This document shows positions 15,043-23,286 of a stretch of DNA of 46,845 bases, piece after piece. The notes below the pieces were generated by a model, which worked only from the letters and a program-made list of their open reading frames with translations, was not told where the DNA came from and ran no database searches. Numbering within the stretch: position 1 is the stretch's first letter; each line of letters starts with the position of its first letter. The DNA lies in assembly GCF_003226565.1 (NCBI RefSeq), contig NZ_QKOE01000005.1:1-46845 (forward strand). Reading direction: 5' to 3'. The stretch comes from Parazoarcus communis SWub3 = DSM 12120 (GTDB lineage: Bacteria > Pseudomonadota > Gammaproteobacteria > Burkholderiales > Rhodocyclaceae). The translations under genes were made by a program, and so were the position numbers.

Positions 15043-17130
15043 ATGCGTACGAACCTGCCTGTCACTCAACGCAACTACCCGGTGCCGGAGGGAACGACGA
15101 TCGTCACCCGTACGGATGCCAAGGGGCGCATTGTTCACGCCAACGAGGCTTTCGTGCAGATCTCCGGTTTCACCCGTGAGGAGCTGATCGGCCAGCCGCA
15201 CAACCTGGTACGCCATCCGGACATGCCGTCAGAGGCATTCAGGGACATGTGGGCAACCTTGAAAGCTGGCCGGCCGTGGACCGGTTTGGTAAAGAACCGG
15301 CGCAAGGACGGTGGCCACTACTGGGTGCGAGCCAACGCCAATCCGCTGCCCGATGGTGGCTATCACTCGGTACGTACCGCGCCGAGCGCGCAGGAGATTG
15401 CGTCCGCTGAGGCACTGTATGCGCGCATGCGGGCGGGGGCGCCGCTTGCCCTGCACGAAGGTGAGGTGGTGGGTACGGGTTGGGGTGCGTCCTTGCAGCG
15501 ACGAATGAAACGGGTGACGGTGGCGCAACGTTTCTGGGTGTGGGCCGGGTTCGCGACCGTATTGTTTTATCTGTCGATCGTACTGGGTGTGTATGGTCTG
15601 ACCCAGGCGCGGGACAGTCTGGACCGCATTCACGAGGGCAACATGTTGCCCGCGCTGCAGCTGGGCGAGGTGGCCGAGCGTCTGGACTCGAGTCACATGG
15701 AGCTGATACTTGCGCTGCTTGACTCGCCGGCAGGCGCGGCCGCCAGTCATGTCGAGGCCGCTCGCCGCAGCCGGGAACAGGTGGATGCGCTGTGGGGGCG
15801 CTATCGCCAGTCGGTGCAGACCGCTGCCGATCCGGCGCATCTTGCGTCCTTTGCTGACGCGGTGCAGGCCTGGTGGCGGGCTCAGACCGAAGTCGAGTCC
15901 CGGATCCGTCGCGGTGAAGGTGGGGTTGAGGTGCTGCAGGCGCTGCTTGCGGCACGGCGGAGCGATGGGGACGCGGCGCATGCGGCTCTCCAGGTGTTGC
16001 GTGAGGATCAGTCGCAGGAAATGGAGGCTGAAATACAGCTCATGGAAGCGCGGCATGAAAGCGAGTTCGTCCTATATACCATTCTGATTGGTCTCGGGGT
16101 GGTGGCCGGCACTTCGATGGGCTGGAGTGTGCTGCGCCGGCTCCGCCGTGGCTTTGCGCGTGCCGGCGATTCGGCCCGTGCCATTGCGGAAGGCAATCTC
16201 TCCGTCCGGGTGCCCGTCGATGGTCAGGATGAGATCGGCCAATTGCTTGCACAGATGAGCATCATGCGCAACAACCTGCAGGAGGTGATCGGTGAATTGC
16301 GCTACAACATGGGCGAGCTGACCACCCAGGCCGGTGAGCTGGGAGATGCTTCGGCCAATGTGTCCGGAACGGCCGAGAGTCAGGCCAACGCCGCGAGCAG
16401 CATGGCCGCCTCGGTGGAGCAACTGTCGGTGTCCATCGATCAGGTTGAATCCAACGCCGGTGAGGCGAGGGCGGTGACGCTGGATTCGGCCCGTCGTTCG
16501 CAGGAGAGCGCCCGGATCATCGGTGAGACCATAGACGAGATGCATCGCATCGCCGGCTCGGTGACGGAGACGGCAGGCAGCATCCGTGATCTGAAGGGGC
16601 AGGTCGATGAGATTTCCGCCATTGTCACGGTGATCCGCGAGATTGCGGATCAGACCAATCTACTGGCCCTGAACGCCGCGATCGAGGCTGCCCGTGCCGG
16701 CGAGCAGGGGCGTGGTTTTGCGGTGGTGGCAGACGAGGTGCGCAAGCTGGCCGAACGCACCAGTACGGCGACGGTGCAGATCTCGTCGATGATCAATGCG
16801 ATCCAGCAAAAGGCGGTGAAGGCCGGCGACAGCATGGAGAGCGGTGTGGCGCGTGTCGACGCCGGGGTGCGGCTGGCCTCGCAAGCCGGGAGCGAGCTCC
16901 AGGAGATGCGCCGCGGCAACGCGCAGGTGACCGAGGCGGTCGACGCCATTACCCAGGCGCTGCAGGAGCAGGCCGCCGCGGCGCGCGAGATCGCTTCGCG
17001 GGTCGAGAGCGTGTCACAGGGCACCGAAGAAATGGTCAGCACGTCGCGTCAGACCGACGAAGCGGTATCCGGCCTGCAACGTCTGGCGCTCGGGTTGGCC
17101 GAGTTGTCGGGCAAGTTCCGCACGGCCTGA
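15043..17130 (+). CDS. Aer-like methyl-accepting chemotaxis protein with periplasmic domain
   Basis: 695 residues. An N-terminal cytosolic PAS domain (about 8-115) of the Aer type shows [21 protein letters not shown] and [17 protein letters not shown], the pattern associated with FAD or haem-binding energy taxis PAS domains. A first membrane helix lies near 150-170 ([20 protein letters not shown]), a four-helix-bundle-like periplasmic region at 175-325, and a second helix near 330-350. HAMP follows (about 352-405), then the signalling coiled coil with the conserved tip [20 protein letters not shown] and [17 protein letters not shown]. coli Aer lacks the periplasmic domain, so this receptor may read both redox state and an external ligand. 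The ATG at 15043 was chosen because the PAS family sequence begins there; GAGGG is 12 bases upstream. Confidence 0.92.
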   Translation: MRTNLPVTQRNYPVPEGTTIVTRTDAKGRIVHANEAFVQISGFTREELIGQPHNLVRHPDMPSEAFRDMWATLKAGRPWTGLVKNRRKDGGHYWVRANANPLPDGGYHSVRTAPSAQEIASAEALYARMRAGAPLALHEGEVVGTGWGASLQRRMKRVTVAQRFWVWAGFATVLFYLSIVLGVYGLTQARDSLDRIHEGNMLPALQLGEVAERLDSSHMELILALLDSPAGAAASHVEAARRSREQVDALWGRYRQSVQTAADPAHLASFADAVQAWWRAQTEVESRIRRGEGGVEVLQALLAARRSDGDAAHAALQVLREDQSQEMEAEIQLMEARHESEFVLYTILIGLGVVAGTSMGWSVLRRLRRGFARAGDSARAIAEGNLSVRVPVDGQDEIGQLLAQMSIMRNNLQEVIGELRYNMGELTTQAGELGDASANVSGTAESQANAASSMAASVEQLSVSIDQVESNAGEARAVTLDSARRSQESARIIGETIDEMHRIAGSVTETAGSIRDLKGQVDEISAIVTVIREIADQTNLLALNAAIEAARAGEQGRGFAVVADEVRKLAERTSTATVQISSMINAIQQKAVKAGDSMESGVARVDAGVRLASQAGSELQEMRRGNAQVTEAVDAITQALQEQAAAAREIASRVESVSQGTEEMVSTSRQTDEAVSGLQRLALGLAELSGKFRTA

Positions 17131-17165
17131 TCCCGTTTTCCGCGCCTGCCCGGGCAGCGTGGACA

Positions 17166-17200
17166 AATATTTCCCGATATCACCACTATCCGGAAATATT
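17166..17200 (+). terminator. Stem-loop terminator after the chemoreceptor gene
   Basis: AATATTTCC (17166-17174) pairs with GGAAATATT (17192-17200), and GATA/TATC extends the stem inward across a C-C mismatch. GACCTTTTTG follows, giving a short T-run. It lies 35 bases after the stop codon, so an intrinsic terminator is the natural reading; the AT-rich symmetrical arms could also be an operator. Confidence 0.62.
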
Positions 17201-17267
17201 GACCTTTTTGTTGCGGGTTGCGCTGCAAAAAAAGAAACCGATTTCCGTCGTCGCGGCTACCCTTTCG

Positions 17268-17286
17268 ATGTGCCCAAAAGGCACAT
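17268..17286 (+). repeat. Hairpin in the leader of the EamA gene
   Basis: ATGTGCC-CAAAA-GGCACAT, a perfect 7-bp stem. An outer pair CCGATT (17238-17243) / AATCGG (17288-17293) encloses it. It ends 86 bases before the EamA start codon. It may be a leader structure or an operator; no known riboswitch class was recognised. Confidence 0.4.
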
Positions 17287-17372
17287 GAATCGGTCTGTGC
17301 CGCATGCTGTTCCACATCCGGTATTGCGTGGTGGCAACAGGCCAATGAACCAACCGTTCAGGAAGCCGCCCC

Positions 17373-18320
17373 ATGTCCAGTGTATTCACCCGTGCGCTGC
17401 CGTTTGCCGGCAGCGACCCCCGCGCCGCCGCGCTGCCGCTGATGCTGATTGCCCCCGCCCTGTTTGCTGCCAACATGGTGGTGGCGCGCTGGGCCGAAGG
17501 GGTGGGCATTCCACCGGTCTTTCTGGCCTTTGGCCGCTGGGCGCTGGCGTTCCTGATCATCCTGCCCTTCGTCGCGCAGCGCCTCGTCGTTGAGCGGGCA
17601 CTGCTGCTTGCCAATGCGCCGCGCATCCTGTTGCTGGGGGGGCTCGGCATGGGCGTGGCGGTGGCGCCGCAATATATCGGTGCCGGCTACACCAGCGCCA
17701 CCAACGTGGCGCTGATCATCTCGGCATGCCCGGTGCTGGTGGCCCTGATCGAAGCCATGGTGTGGCGTGAGCCGGTGGGCACCAGACGGGCCATCGGCAT
17801 GTCGCTGGCAATCTGGGGTGTACTGGTGGTGTTGTCCCGGGGCGATGCAGCGGCGCTGGGCAGTCTGGATTTTGGCCGGGGAGATCTATGGGTGATGCTG
17901 GCTGCCCTGGGCTGGTCCGCCTACACCGTGTTGTCGCGCCGCCGTCCGCTGCCGCCGCTGGCTGGCGAGATCCGCATTGCGGTGCTGATCCTTGGCGGGG
18001 CGCTGGCGCTGGCGCCGTTCGCCCTGCTGGAGGCGCTAGGAGGCAGCCTGCCCGACCTTGGCCGCTGGGAGCCCTACTTTGCGCTGAGCTTTCTCGCCAT
18101 CGTGCCTGGCCTGGGGGCTTACTTCTGCTACGACCGCCTGGTCAGCCTGGCCGGCCCCGCGGGCGCCAGTGCTTCGCTCTACCTGGTGCCGATGTATGCC
18201 GCGCTCGCGGCCTGGCCGGTGCTGGGCGAGGTGCCGCAGGCCTATCACATCGCCGGCTTTGCCTTGATTCTGGCTGGTGTGTTGCTGTCAGGCCTGCAGC
18301 AGGGGCGGCCCACGCACTGA
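17373..18320 (+). CDS. EamA/DMT-family transporter
   Basis: A 315-residue inner-membrane protein of the drug/metabolite transporter superfamily, with two EamA repeats of about five helices each. The first helix carries LIAPALFAANMVVARWA with the family's Asn-Arg pattern, and the second repeat starts at GDLWVMLAALGWSAYTVLSRR. The repeat ends with YLVPMYAALAAWPVLGE, the classical EamA motif. The substrate is unknown; members export amino acids, nucleosides and other small metabolites. It stands alone between the chemoreceptor and a convergent hemerythrin gene, so context gives no substrate hint. The N-terminus has about 15 extra residues before the first helix. Confidence 0.9.
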   Translation: MSSVFTRALPFAGSDPRAAALPLMLIAPALFAANMVVARWAEGVGIPPVFLAFGRWALAFLIILPFVAQRLVVERALLLANAPRILLLGGLGMGVAVAPQYIGAGYTSATNVALIISACPVLVALIEAMVWREPVGTRRAIGMSLAIWGVLVVLSRGDAAALGSLDFGRGDLWVMLAALGWSAYTVLSRRRPLPPLAGEIRIAVLILGGALALAPFALLEALGGSLPDLGRWEPYFALSFLAIVPGLGAYFCYDRLVSLAGPAGASASLYLVPMYAALAAWPVLGEVPQAYHIAGFALILAGVLLSGLQQGRPTH

Positions 18321-18351
18321 GCGAGTGGGCCCGGGATACCGGCCTGTCTGT

Positions 18352-18933
18352 TCAGGGTGCGTTACCGAACCCAATCGGTGCGGGGGCCAGTTTCAGGATG
18401 CGCTGGTACAGCGCTTCGGCTTCTTCCTTGGGCTTGATGCCGAACAACGGATTGTCGTTTTCCTGGAAAGCCTGGGCGATGTCACGCCAGTCGGCCTCGG
18501 TGAGCACGCGTTCGGCGATCGGCAGCAGCTGCTCTTCCTCGGTCTGCAGGTGGGCCCATTCAAGTTCGGCGTAACGTTCGGCGGTGTCGAAGAACAGCTG
18601 GTCGGCACCGCTGTCGCCGTGCTGAAAGGCAATCAGCTGCTGCTTGAGCGCTTCGACCATCGGGTAGCCGAGCTGGTGTTCGCGTTCGAGCTTGCCGATC
18701 AGGGCGTCGGCGTCATGGGTGCGCTGGCGCACCGCAGCGAACAGGAACTTGTCTTCCTTGGGGTGGTGCCAGCGGTCCGGGTAGGAGACGATGTAGTCGA
18801 GTATCGCCTTCAGCAGCGGAAAGTTGGCCGGCTCACCCTTGCGCATGCCCTTGATCAGGTAGCGCAGGGAATACAGCACCGCGCTGATCGCGAGGTGTTC
18901 GTCCTTGATGATCTGGATGGCTTCGGGTCTCAT
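18352..18933 (-). CDS. Hemerythrin domain protein 1
   Basis: A 193-residue four-helix protein of the HHE cation-binding type. Ligand residues are visible in IKDEHLAISAVL (His13), DRWHHPKEDKFLF, EREHQLGYP and EWAHLQTEEEQLLP, the set that binds a non-haem di-iron centre. Members bind oxygen or react with nitric oxide or peroxide. The C-terminus extends about 30 residues beyond the domain (FGIKPKEEAEALYQRI). GAGGAG precedes the ATG at 18933. It lies just downstream of the thiolase gene in the same direction, and a paralogue sits in the rightward box operon at 30092, so the pairing with an oxygen-using pathway is likely meaningful. Confidence 0.9.
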   Translation of the reverse strand: MRPEAIQIIKDEHLAISAVLYSLRYLIKGMRKGEPANFPLLKAILDYIVSYPDRWHHPKEDKFLFAAVRQRTHDADALIGKLEREHQLGYPMVEALKQQLIAFQHGDSGADQLFFDTAERYAELEWAHLQTEEEQLLPIAERVLTEADWRDIAQAFQENDNPLFGIKPKEEAEALYQRILKLAPAPIGFGNAP

Positions 18934-18970
18934 CGTGTTCTCCTCACTGTCCCGGATGTCGTGTTGGTGT

Positions 18971-20179
18971 TCAGAGGCGTTCGAAGGCCAGCGCGATGCC
19001 CTGGCCGACACCGATGCACATGGTGGCCAGGCCGTAGCGGCCACCCGTGGTTTCGAGCTGGTTGAGCGCGGTCGTGACCAGACGCGCACCGGATGCACCC
19101 AGCGGGTGACCGATGGCGATGGCGCCGCCGTTGGGATTGACCCGGGCGTCGTCGTCGGCGAGCCCGAGGCGGCGGGTCACGGCCAGCGCCTGGGCGGCGA
19201 AGGCTTCATTGAGTTCAATGACGTCAAACTGGTCGATGCGCATGCCCAGGCGGGCAAGCAGTTTCTCGCTGGCCGGTGCCGGGCCGATGCCCATGATGCG
19301 GGGTGCAACCCCGGCGGCGGCGCTGCCGAGGATGCGTGCGCGGGGCTTCAGCCCATGGCGCCTGACGGCCTCTTCCGACGCCAGCAGTACCGCACAGGCG
19401 CCGTCGTTGACGCCCGAGGCGTTGCCCGCAGTGACGCTGCCGTCGGGGCGGACCACGCCTTTCAGCCTGGCAAGCATCTCCAGTGTGGTGTCGGGGCGCG
19501 GGTGTTCGTCCGCCTGCATGTGCAGCGGTTCGCCCTTCTTGCGCGGGATGTCGACGGCGACGATCTCTCGATCGAAATAGCGACGTGCGGCGGCGTCTGC
19601 CCAGCGCTGCTGGCTGCGTAGCGCAAAGGCGTCCTGGTCCTCACGGCTGATGGCAAAGTCGGTGGCGACATTCTCGGCGGTTTCGGGCATCGAATCGACA
19701 CCGTACCGGGCTTTCATCAGCGGATTGATGAAGCGCCAGCCAATCGTGGTGTCCTCGATCCGCGCGTTGCGTGAGAACGCGCTGTCTGCCTTGCCGATCA
19801 CGAAGGGTGCGCGGCTCATGCTTTCCACTCCGCCGGCGATCATCAGCTGCGTCTCGCCCGCAGCGATTGCACGGGTAGCGCTGCCAATGGCGTCCAGGCT
19901 GGAGCCGCACAGGCGGTTGACCGTGGTGCCGGGGACTTCTACCGGCAGACCGGCCAGCAAGGCGGCCATGCGTGCGACGTTACGGTTGTCCTCTCCGGCC
20001 TGGTTGGCGCAACCGTAGATGACGTCATCCACCTCAGCCCAGTCGACGCCGCTGTTGCGGGCGATCAATGCCTTGATCGGTAGTGCGGCCAGATCGTCGG
20101 TCCGCATCGAGGACAGCAGGCCGCCGTAGCGGCCGAACGGGGTGCGGATGGCGTCGCAAAGATAGACGGTGGCGGTCAT
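18971..20179 (-). CDS. pcaF: 3-oxoadipyl-CoA thiolase
   Basis: A 402-residue type II thiolase that splits 3-oxoadipyl-CoA with CoA to succinyl-CoA and acetyl-CoA, the last step of the benzoate route. The acyl-accepting Cys91 is in VNRLCGSSLDAIG, the catalytic His358 in AIGHPLGASGARL, and Cys388 in MCIGVGQGIALA. The N-terminal VYLCDAIRTPFGRYGG and the length match PcaF/PaaJ better than acetoacetyl-CoA thiolases (about 392 residues), but specificity is an inference supported by the box context. It follows boxA after an intrinsic terminator, so it needs read-through or its own promoter, which I did not find. Confidence 0.88.
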   Translation of the reverse strand: MTATVYLCDAIRTPFGRYGGLLSSMRTDDLAALPIKALIARNSGVDWAEVDDVIYGCANQAGEDNRNVARMAALLAGLPVEVPGTTVNRLCGSSLDAIGSATRAIAAGETQLMIAGGVESMSRAPFVIGKADSAFSRNARIEDTTIGWRFINPLMKARYGVDSMPETAENVATDFAISREDQDAFALRSQQRWADAAARRYFDREIVAVDIPRKKGEPLHMQADEHPRPDTTLEMLARLKGVVRPDGSVTAGNASGVNDGACAVLLASEEAVRRHGLKPRARILGSAAAGVAPRIMGIGPAPASEKLLARLGMRIDQFDVIELNEAFAAQALAVTRRLGLADDDARVNPNGGAIAIGHPLGASGARLVTTALNQLETTGGRYGLATMCIGVGQGIALAFERL

Positions 20180-20203
20180 GGTGTGGGCACGCTCGGGTGG
20201 GGT

Positions 20204-20233
20204 AAAAAGGGTGGGCGTGTTGCCACGCCCACC
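20204..20233 (-). terminator. Intrinsic terminator after boxA
   Basis: On the minus strand GGTGGGCGTG-GCAA-CACGCCCACC (a perfect 10-bp stem, 20233-20210) is followed by CTTTTT (T-run at 20208-20204). It sits 54 bases past the boxA stop and 25 bases before the thiolase start, and should separate boxRCBA from the thiolase-hemerythrin pair. Confidence 0.88.
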
Positions 20234-20286
20234 GAAGGGAGAGAGTTGGAGACAACCCTCTGGAGAAGCGGTCGGACGGATCTGAC

Positions 20287-21540
20287 TCAGTAGGTTTCGA
20301 TATGGAACCGGCCTTTGGTCAGCAACTGTGGCCGCAGCGCGTCCCAGTCGGCGCCCTTGGCGCGGCAGATGTCGCGGAAGGCCTCGATCACGCCGGCTTC
20401 CATGCCCTTCAGGCCACAGATGTAGATGTAGGTGTTGTCATCGGTCAGCATGCCGAACACCTTGTCGGCGCGTTCGCGGATGCGGTCCTGTACATAACGC
20501 TTGGGTTCGCCAGGCACGCGCGAGAACGCGAAGTTGATGTCGATGAAGTCTTCCGGCAGCTTCTTCAGCGGACCAAAGTAGGGCAGTTCGCCCGGCGTAC
20601 GGGCGCCGAAGAACAGCATCAGTTCGCCGCCTTCCTTCAGGTCCATGCGCCGGCGGCGCCGTTCGGTCATGGCACGCATCGGCGCCGAGCCGGTGCCGGT
20701 GCAGATCATCATGATCGAGGCGCCGGGGTGATTGGGCATCAGGAAGGTGGAGCCGTAGGGGCCGGTAACCTGCACCTTGTCGCCTTTCTTAAGGTCGCAG
20801 ACATAGTTGGAGGCCACGCCCCGGGCGGGGTTGCCGTCGTGGTCGGTGGTGACGCGCTTCACCGTCAGCGACAGGTTGTTGTGGTGCGGGCGTTCGCCTT
20901 CGCGCGGGCTGGCGACCGAGTACATGCGCAACAGGTGGGGCTTGCCCTTGTCATCCACGCCGGGCGGGATGATGCCGATCGACTGGCCTTCGAGCACCGG
21001 GAAGGGGGTGGCGCCGAAGTCGAGCACGATATGGTGGATGTCGGAAGAGGCATCTTCTTCGGTCAGGCGGTAGTTGCCGGTGACGGTGGCCGTGACCGGG
21101 TTGTTCGGACCATAGAGGTTGATGTAAGGGTGGGATGCCGACCACGGTGCCAGCGCCGGGCCGCCATGGCCTGCCGTGGCCACTTCGGTGATCTGCTTGA
21201 CCTCGGTCGGGGTCTCCACGCTGGCACCGGCACCGCTGGTGCTGGCTTCCATGCTGTCCAGGTCACGGGTGTCGGGCAGGATATCCCACACAAACTGTTC
21301 TTCCAGCGTGTAGGGGGCGGAGGTTTCGACATTGCGCCAGGAGTCGATTGCCCCGGTCGGACAGGGCGGCACGCAGGCCAGGCAGCCGTTGCAGACCTCG
21401 AACTTGACCACGTAGTTCAAGTTGTCATGGGTGATTGCATCGACCGGGCAGGTCTCTTCGCAGGTATTGCAGCGGATGCAGATCTCCGGGTCGATCAGGT
21501 GTTGCCGGGCGATGGCGGCGTGCTCTGCTGGCGCGTTCAT
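20287..21540 (-). CDS. boxA: Benzoyl-CoA 2,3-epoxidase reductase subunit BoxA
   Basis: A 417-residue iron-sulfur flavoprotein that passes electrons from NADPH to the epoxidase BoxB. Two 4Fe-4S motifs are at the N-terminus: Cys21-X2-24-X2-27-X3-31 ([12 protein letters not shown]) and Cys50-X2-53-X2-56-X3-60 ([12 protein letters not shown]). The rest is a ferredoxin-NADP reductase module with the FAD motif [13 protein letters not shown] and the NADP motif [14 protein letters not shown]. It ends in ETY, where the conserved C-terminal Tyr usually stacks on FAD. The start is the ATG at 21540 with GGAGAGAGAC in front; a TTG at 21552 is the only alternative. Third structural gene of the leftward box operon. 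Confidence 0.96.
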   Translation of the reverse strand: MNAPAEHAAIARQHLIDPEICIRCNTCEETCPVDAITHDNLNYVVKFEVCNGCLACVPPCPTGAIDSWRNVETSAPYTLEEQFVWDILPDTRDLDSMEASTSGAGASVETPTEVKQITEVATAGHGGPALAPWSASHPYINLYGPNNPVTATVTGNYRLTEEDASSDIHHIVLDFGATPFPVLEGQSIGIIPPGVDDKGKPHLLRMYSVASPREGERPHHNNLSLTVKRVTTDHDGNPARGVASNYVCDLKKGDKVQVTGPYGSTFLMPNHPGASIMMICTGTGSAPMRAMTERRRRRMDLKEGGELMLFFGARTPGELPYFGPLKKLPEDFIDINFAFSRVPGEPKRYVQDRIRERADKVFGMLTDDNTYIYICGLKGMEAGVIEAFRDICRAKGADWDALRPQLLTKGRFHIETY

Positions 21541-21574
21541 GTCTCTCTCCAAAGTCTCTCTGGTTTCTTTTGGC

Positions 21575-21593
21575 CCGCGGGGCGGCCCCGCGG
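21575..21593 (-). repeat. Intercistronic GC hairpin between boxB and boxA
   Basis: CCGCGGGG-CGG-CCCCGCGG, a perfect 8-bp stem in the 139-base boxB-boxA gap. Further inverted repeats precede it (GCAGCCC 21627-21633 with GGGCTGC 21653-21659, and CCCCC/GGGGG inside). No T-run, so it is more likely to stabilise or process mRNA than to terminate, possibly lowering boxA relative to boxB. Confidence 0.55.
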
Positions 21594-21679
21594 ACTTTCC
21601 TTCTCATCAGGATCGACAGCGACGCAGCAGCCCTTGCGCGCCCCCGGAATGGGGGCTGCAGCAGGCTGACGCGTATCTG

Positions 21680-23101
21680 TCAGTTGAAGCGGACGTACTC
21701 GAAGTTGATCGGCTGATTGTTGATGCCACGGCTCGGCGCCGCGATCCAGTTGGCGAACTTGCCCGGCTCCAGACAGCGGCCCATCAGCGAGTGCACATAC
21801 AGACGGTCTTCGTCGCTGGGCAGCCACTTCAGGTGGTTGTGGGTCCATTCCGCTTCGGACAACAGGTGGCCGTCGGGGCTGACATGAACGTCGGCAAACA
21901 TGCCGATCGCGCGATGGAAACCCTTGTGCGGCAGGGTGAAGCGGAAATCGAAGCCGAACTTGGCCGGGATGCGGTTCCAGCGGTCCACGCCGGCCTGCAC
22001 ATCGGCAATCCAGTCGTCGCGCAGGCGCTCGTTCAGGGCCGAAAGGGCGCCAACGTGGCGGGTGGTGATGCGATCGCCAGCCACATCCATGACCTCGTAC
22101 TCGTTGTTCATCAGCTTGTGGTCGTCGTCGATCTTGGTCTCTTCGAAACGCCCCTTCAGACCGGTGGTGTAGTAGGTCGCGGCGTTGGAGGAGATTTCGT
22201 TGCCGTACAGGTCGCTGGTGACACTGAAGTGGAAGTTCAGGTACTTCTGCAGCGTCGGCAGGTCGATCACGCCGGCGGCGCGCAGCTTGTCCTTGTCGTC
22301 GGTCTTCAGTTGCTGCATCACTTCGCAGGTGCGCTGGATGACGCGGGCGATGCCGGACTCGCCGACGAAGAGGTGGTGCGCTTCTTCGGTCAGCATGAAC
22401 TTGCAGGTACGAGCCAGCGGATCGAAAGCCGACTCGGCCAGCGAGGCCAGCTGGTACTTGCCGTCGCGGTCGGTGATGAAGGTGAACATGAAGAAGCTGA
22501 GCCAGTCGGGCGTCTTCTCGTTGAACGCGGTCAGGATGCGGGGGTTGTCCTCGTCACCCGAGCGGCGCTCGAGCAGTGCCTCACCTTCTTCGCGGCCGTC
22601 GCGGCCGAAGTGGGCGTGCAGCAGGTAGACCATGGCCCACAGGTGACGACCTTCCTCGACGTTGACCTGGAACAGGTTGCGCAGGTCGTACAGCGACGGG
22701 GCAGTCAGGCCGAGGTGGCGCTGCTGCTCGACCGAAGCGGGCTCGGTGTCGCCCTGGGTGACGATGATGCGGCGCAGCGTGGAGCGGTATTCGCCCGGCA
22801 CTTCCTGCCACACGTCCTCACCCTTGTGGTCGCCGAAGGTGATCTTCTTGTTCTGTTCCTGCGGGGTCAGGAAGATGCCCCAACGGTAGTCGGGCATCTT
22901 GACGTGGTCGAAGTGGGCCCAGCCGGTGGGATCGACGCTGACTGCGGTGCGCAGGTAGACATCGTAATTGGTCGAGTTGTCCGGACCCATGTCGTCCCAC
23001 CACTGCAGGAAGGCCGGCTGCCAGTGCTCCAGGGCGCGCTGCAGGGTCTTGTTCTCGGACAGGTTGACGTTGTTCGGGATGCGTTCGCTGTAGTTGATCA
23101 T
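21680..23101 (-). CDS. boxB: Benzoyl-CoA 2,3-epoxidase oxygenase subunit BoxB
   Basis: A 473-residue di-iron monooxygenase that converts benzoyl-CoA and O2 to 2,3-epoxybenzoyl-CoA. The iron-binding helices show EEGRHLWAMVYLLHAHF (EGRH near residue 149) and LTEEAHHLFVGESG (EAHH near 240), the EXXH pattern of the class. The start MINYSERIPNNVNL matches known BoxB starts; the ATG is at 23101 with GGAGGAG about 11 bases upstream. It requires BoxA for electrons. It lies between boxC and boxA with gaps of 185 and 139 bases, both containing hairpins. Confidence 0.97.
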   Translation of the reverse strand: MINYSERIPNNVNLSENKTLQRALEHWQPAFLQWWDDMGPDNSTNYDVYLRTAVSVDPTGWAHFDHVKMPDYRWGIFLTPQEQNKKITFGDHKGEDVWQEVPGEYRSTLRRIIVTQGDTEPASVEQQRHLGLTAPSLYDLRNLFQVNVEEGRHLWAMVYLLHAHFGRDGREEGEALLERRSGDEDNPRILTAFNEKTPDWLSFFMFTFITDRDGKYQLASLAESAFDPLARTCKFMLTEEAHHLFVGESGIARVIQRTCEVMQQLKTDDKDKLRAAGVIDLPTLQKYLNFHFSVTSDLYGNEISSNAATYYTTGLKGRFEETKIDDDHKLMNNEYEVMDVAGDRITTRHVGALSALNERLRDDWIADVQAGVDRWNRIPAKFGFDFRFTLPHKGFHRAIGMFADVHVSPDGHLLSEAEWTHNHLKWLPSDEDRLYVHSLMGRCLEPGKFANWIAAPSRGINNQPINFEYVRFN

Positions 23102-23255
23102 TGCTCGGTACTCCTCCGATGATTCGAGATGAACAGGCGGAACGGACGTGTGCCGTCCCCGCGCTGCTTTGCCACGGACCTCCTGAACCACGCCAAGGCG
23201 CCGACTGCAACGGCAGAGGGACGGCTTGCCACGCGGCTGAACGAGGGATTCGGTT

Positions 23256-23279
23256 GGCGGGAGCCGGTTTGCTCCCGCC
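23256..23279 (-). repeat. Hairpin immediately after boxC
   Basis: GGCGGGAGC-CGGTTT-GCTCCCGCC, a perfect 9-bp stem starting 8 bases past the boxC stop on the minus strand. No T-run follows. A 3'-end protecting or processing hairpin inside the boxRCBA transcript is the likely role. Confidence 0.6.
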
Positions 23280-23286
23280 CTTTAAA

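Noticed and set aside
20302-23122. Long plus-strand open frames (455 and 566 codons) over boxA and boxB
   Set aside because: Shadows of BoxA and BoxB, which carry conserved motifs on the other strand.
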